DNA of 16,130 nt from JANNSW01 sp031431235 (GTDB lineage: Bacteria > Pseudomonadota > Alphaproteobacteria > Rhizobiales > Hyphomicrobiaceae): NCBI GenBank assembly GCA_031431235.1, contig JANPDA010000015.1:1-16130 (forward strand). The letters are read 5' to 3'. The position numbers and the translations under genes are program-made. Of this stretch, positions 14,684-16,130 are shown one piece after another; positions within the stretch are counted from its first letter, which is position 1, and the number at the start of each line of letters is the position of its first letter. A model generated the notes under the pieces. That model made no database searches. It saw nothing but the letters and a program-made list of their open reading frames with translations, and was not told the origin of the DNA.

Positions 14684-15991
14684 TCAGAGCACGAAATCCG
14701 TGCCCGCCAGGCTGGCGACGTCGGACACCTTGATCTCGAAATCGGCCCGCCGGTCACCATTGACGTCGCCCGATACGATTACGTCGGCGCCGCTGTCGAC
14801 GACGTGCAGCTCGCCGGCCCGGCCGTGGAAGCCCTGCGTGCCGATGAAGCGGAAAGCCTGGTTGCCCGCGGCCCGCGTGCTCGCGTCGATGCCGGCGAGA
14901 TCGATGCGGTCGTCGCCTGCGGCGAAGTCGGTGATGGTGTCGCGGCCAGCGCTGCCGCGCTTGGTTTCTGCTGTCGCGTTGAAGTCGAACCGGTCGACCC
15001 CCGCGCCCCCGGTCAAGGTGTCACGGCCAAGGCCACCCCACAGCTTGTCGTTGTCGCCCTCGCCTGCAAGCCGGTTGTTGCCAGTGCCGCCGAAGAGGTC
15101 GTTGCGCAGCTCGTTGCCGGTGCCCTCGATCGCCGCGACCCCGAGCAACCGCAAATCGGCCGCGTTGGAGCCGAGCGTGATATCGACCGAGCTCTGGATC
15201 ATGTCGCCATCGACCAGATCGACCTTGGCATTGCGGCCGGTCATGGTCAGCAACGCCGAGACCGGAGCGGGGAGGCCGCCACCCGAGAACGTGACCTCGA
15301 TGGCGCCGGCCTCGACCGCGATCGCGTAACCGCCGGCGAGCGCCGTCGAGCCCGCAACGTCGCTCGCGGGATGATCGACCGAGATCCTCACTCCGCTCTG
15401 GCCTTCGCCGACGCTATAGAAGTCGTTGCGGTCTGAATCCTCGAGCACAACGCCCGAGAGCAACACATCCGTTCCCGAGCGCGCGAAGTTCTCGGTCACC
15501 ATCAGGGCATTCCAATTGGTGCCGCCAGAGCTGAAACGCCCCTCGACCGCTCCGAGCCCGACCTCGCGAAAGTCCCCATTCAAGAGGTTGATGCGGTGGC
15601 CTGGGCTGAGGAACAGGCTCCGGTGCTCGTCGGCGATGTAGGCGGCCGTGGCGAAGCTTCCGGTCGTGCCTTGCCAGGCGATGTTCTCGCCGCGGGTCCA
15701 GGAGCCGGAAAAGGCATAGCCCGCCGCCTCCATGCGCTCGCCCGGCGAGCTGTTGCCCGCACCGGTGTGGGAGAACACGTCGTGGGCGAGCATCCAGGAG
15801 CTGTGATCCTCGGCTGAATTGTTCAGCAGATTGTCGGGTGCGAGGATCTGCCTGGCGCCCGACGTCAGCGCAGCGCCCGAGATGCCCGAGTTGAGCCCGA
15901 TGCCGAACCGGGCGGCCTCTCCTGCCGGGTCGAGCCGCGCACGATTGACGAGCTCCAGCAGCAACTGCTCCGCGGCGCTGAGCGTGGACAT
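14684..15991 (-). CDS. CAP-domain protein fused to RTX repeats and a serralysin-type C-terminal domain
   Basis: The product is 435 residues with no N-terminal signal peptide. Residues about 10-170 form a bacterial CAP (SCP-like) domain: VFSHTG with His75, GENIAWQG with Glu102, and SPGHRINLL with His132. A beta-sandwich like Cna-B/SdrD-type domains follows at about 175-245 (LSGVVLEDSDRNDFYSVGEGQSGVRISV). RTX repeats sit at about 290-335 (FGGTGNNRLAGEGDNDKLWGG). The end resembles the C-terminal domain of serralysin-type (M10) proteases (DTITDFAAGDDRIDLAGIDA), with DVNGDRRADFEI and the final DFVL. The terminal signal indicates type I secretion; calcium outside the cell would fold it. CAP activity is unknown. 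GGGAG about 8 bases upstream supports ATG 15991. It converges with the regulator gene, 33 bp apart. Confidence 0.88.
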   Translation of the reverse strand: MSTLSAAEQLLLELVNRARLDPAGEAARFGIGLNSGISGAALTSGARQILAPDNLLNNSAEDHSSWMLAHDVFSHTGAGNSSPGERMEAAGYAFSGSWTRGENIAWQGTTGSFATAAYIADEHRSLFLSPGHRINLLNGDFREVGLGAVEGRFSSGGTNWNALMVTENFARSGTDVLLSGVVLEDSDRNDFYSVGEGQSGVRISVDHPASDVAGSTALAGGYAIAVEAGAIEVTFSGGGLPAPVSALLTMTGRNAKVDLVDGDMIQSSVDITLGSNAADLRLLGVAAIEGTGNELRNDLFGGTGNNRLAGEGDNDKLWGGLGRDTLTGGAGVDRFDFNATAETKRGSAGRDTITDFAAGDDRIDLAGIDASTRAAGNQAFRFIGTQGFHGRAGELHVVDSGADVIVSGDVNGDRRADFEIKVSDVASLAGTDFVL

Positions 15992-16130
15992 CGGCTCGTC
16001 TCCCAGTTCTCAAACCTCGGTAGGGCTCGATTTGACGCCCGAATCGGTCACCAAACGCTTGCTTGCATCGAGCGAGCGCCAAACAAGGCGAACAATCGAT
16101 GAAAATGTGCCCGGCAATGGCTAGTGTTCT

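Noticed and set aside
14680..14692. GTGCTCAGAGCAC as a terminator for the convergent regulator and CAP-RTX genes
   Set aside because: The stem would be only 4 bp with a workable loop, it overlaps the CAP-RTX stop codon and no T-run follows.

Overview
This 16.1 kb window is GC-rich, single-chromosome-style DNA from an alphaproteobacterium. The lon, clpX and clpP proteins, trigger factor, the tRNA-Leu next to trigger factor, and the mix of TRAP-type, HpcH/HpaI, cyclase and LLM genes all fit that class. A Rhodospirillales or Rhizobiales-like soil or water organism is my guess; I cannot fix the genus from sequence alone.

Region 1 (1-6221, all minus strand) is the conserved protein quality-control block. 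Read in the direction of transcription it runs tRNA-Leu(UAG), tig (trigger factor), clpP, clpX, lon; lon is cut by the left window edge. This order matches the classical tig-clpP-clpX-lon cluster. Trigger factor catches nascent chains at the ribosome, ClpXP unfolds and degrades tagged proteins, and Lon degrades misfolded ones. Two features are unusual. Trigger factor ends in a His/Asp-rich tail. A 911-bp gene-free gap lies between clpP and clpX and holds palindromes, hairpins and a possible heat-shock promoter.

Region 2 (6222-8880) holds a plus-strand secreted FecR-domain protein facing a minus-strand Tat-exported TRAP-type solute-binding protein, with a shared hairpin between their ends. Upstream of the TRAP gene is a membrane-anchored TerB-like protein that starts at TTG.

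Region 3 (8880-11730, minus strand) holds a small RTX calcium-binding protein that is a probable type I secretion substrate, a cyclase-family metal hydrolase and an HpcH/HpaI-type aldolase. A possible 57-residue ORF links the last two.

Region 4 (11730-12676, plus strand) is a VapBC-like toxin-antitoxin pair with less biased codon use than its neighbours, so probably acquired. Region 5 (12654-14650) has an LLM flavin monooxygenase divergent from a Crp/Fnr-type regulator. A clear inverted repeat sits between them. Region 6 (14684-15991, minus strand) is a CAP-domain protein fused to RTX repeats, a second probable type I secretion substrate.

I see no CRISPR array, insertion sequence or phage gene. 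No wholly new multi-gene system is evident. The best leads are the metal-binding-like tail of trigger factor, the two RTX exoproteins with matching C-terminal ends, the regulatory palindromes, and the small coupled ORF.
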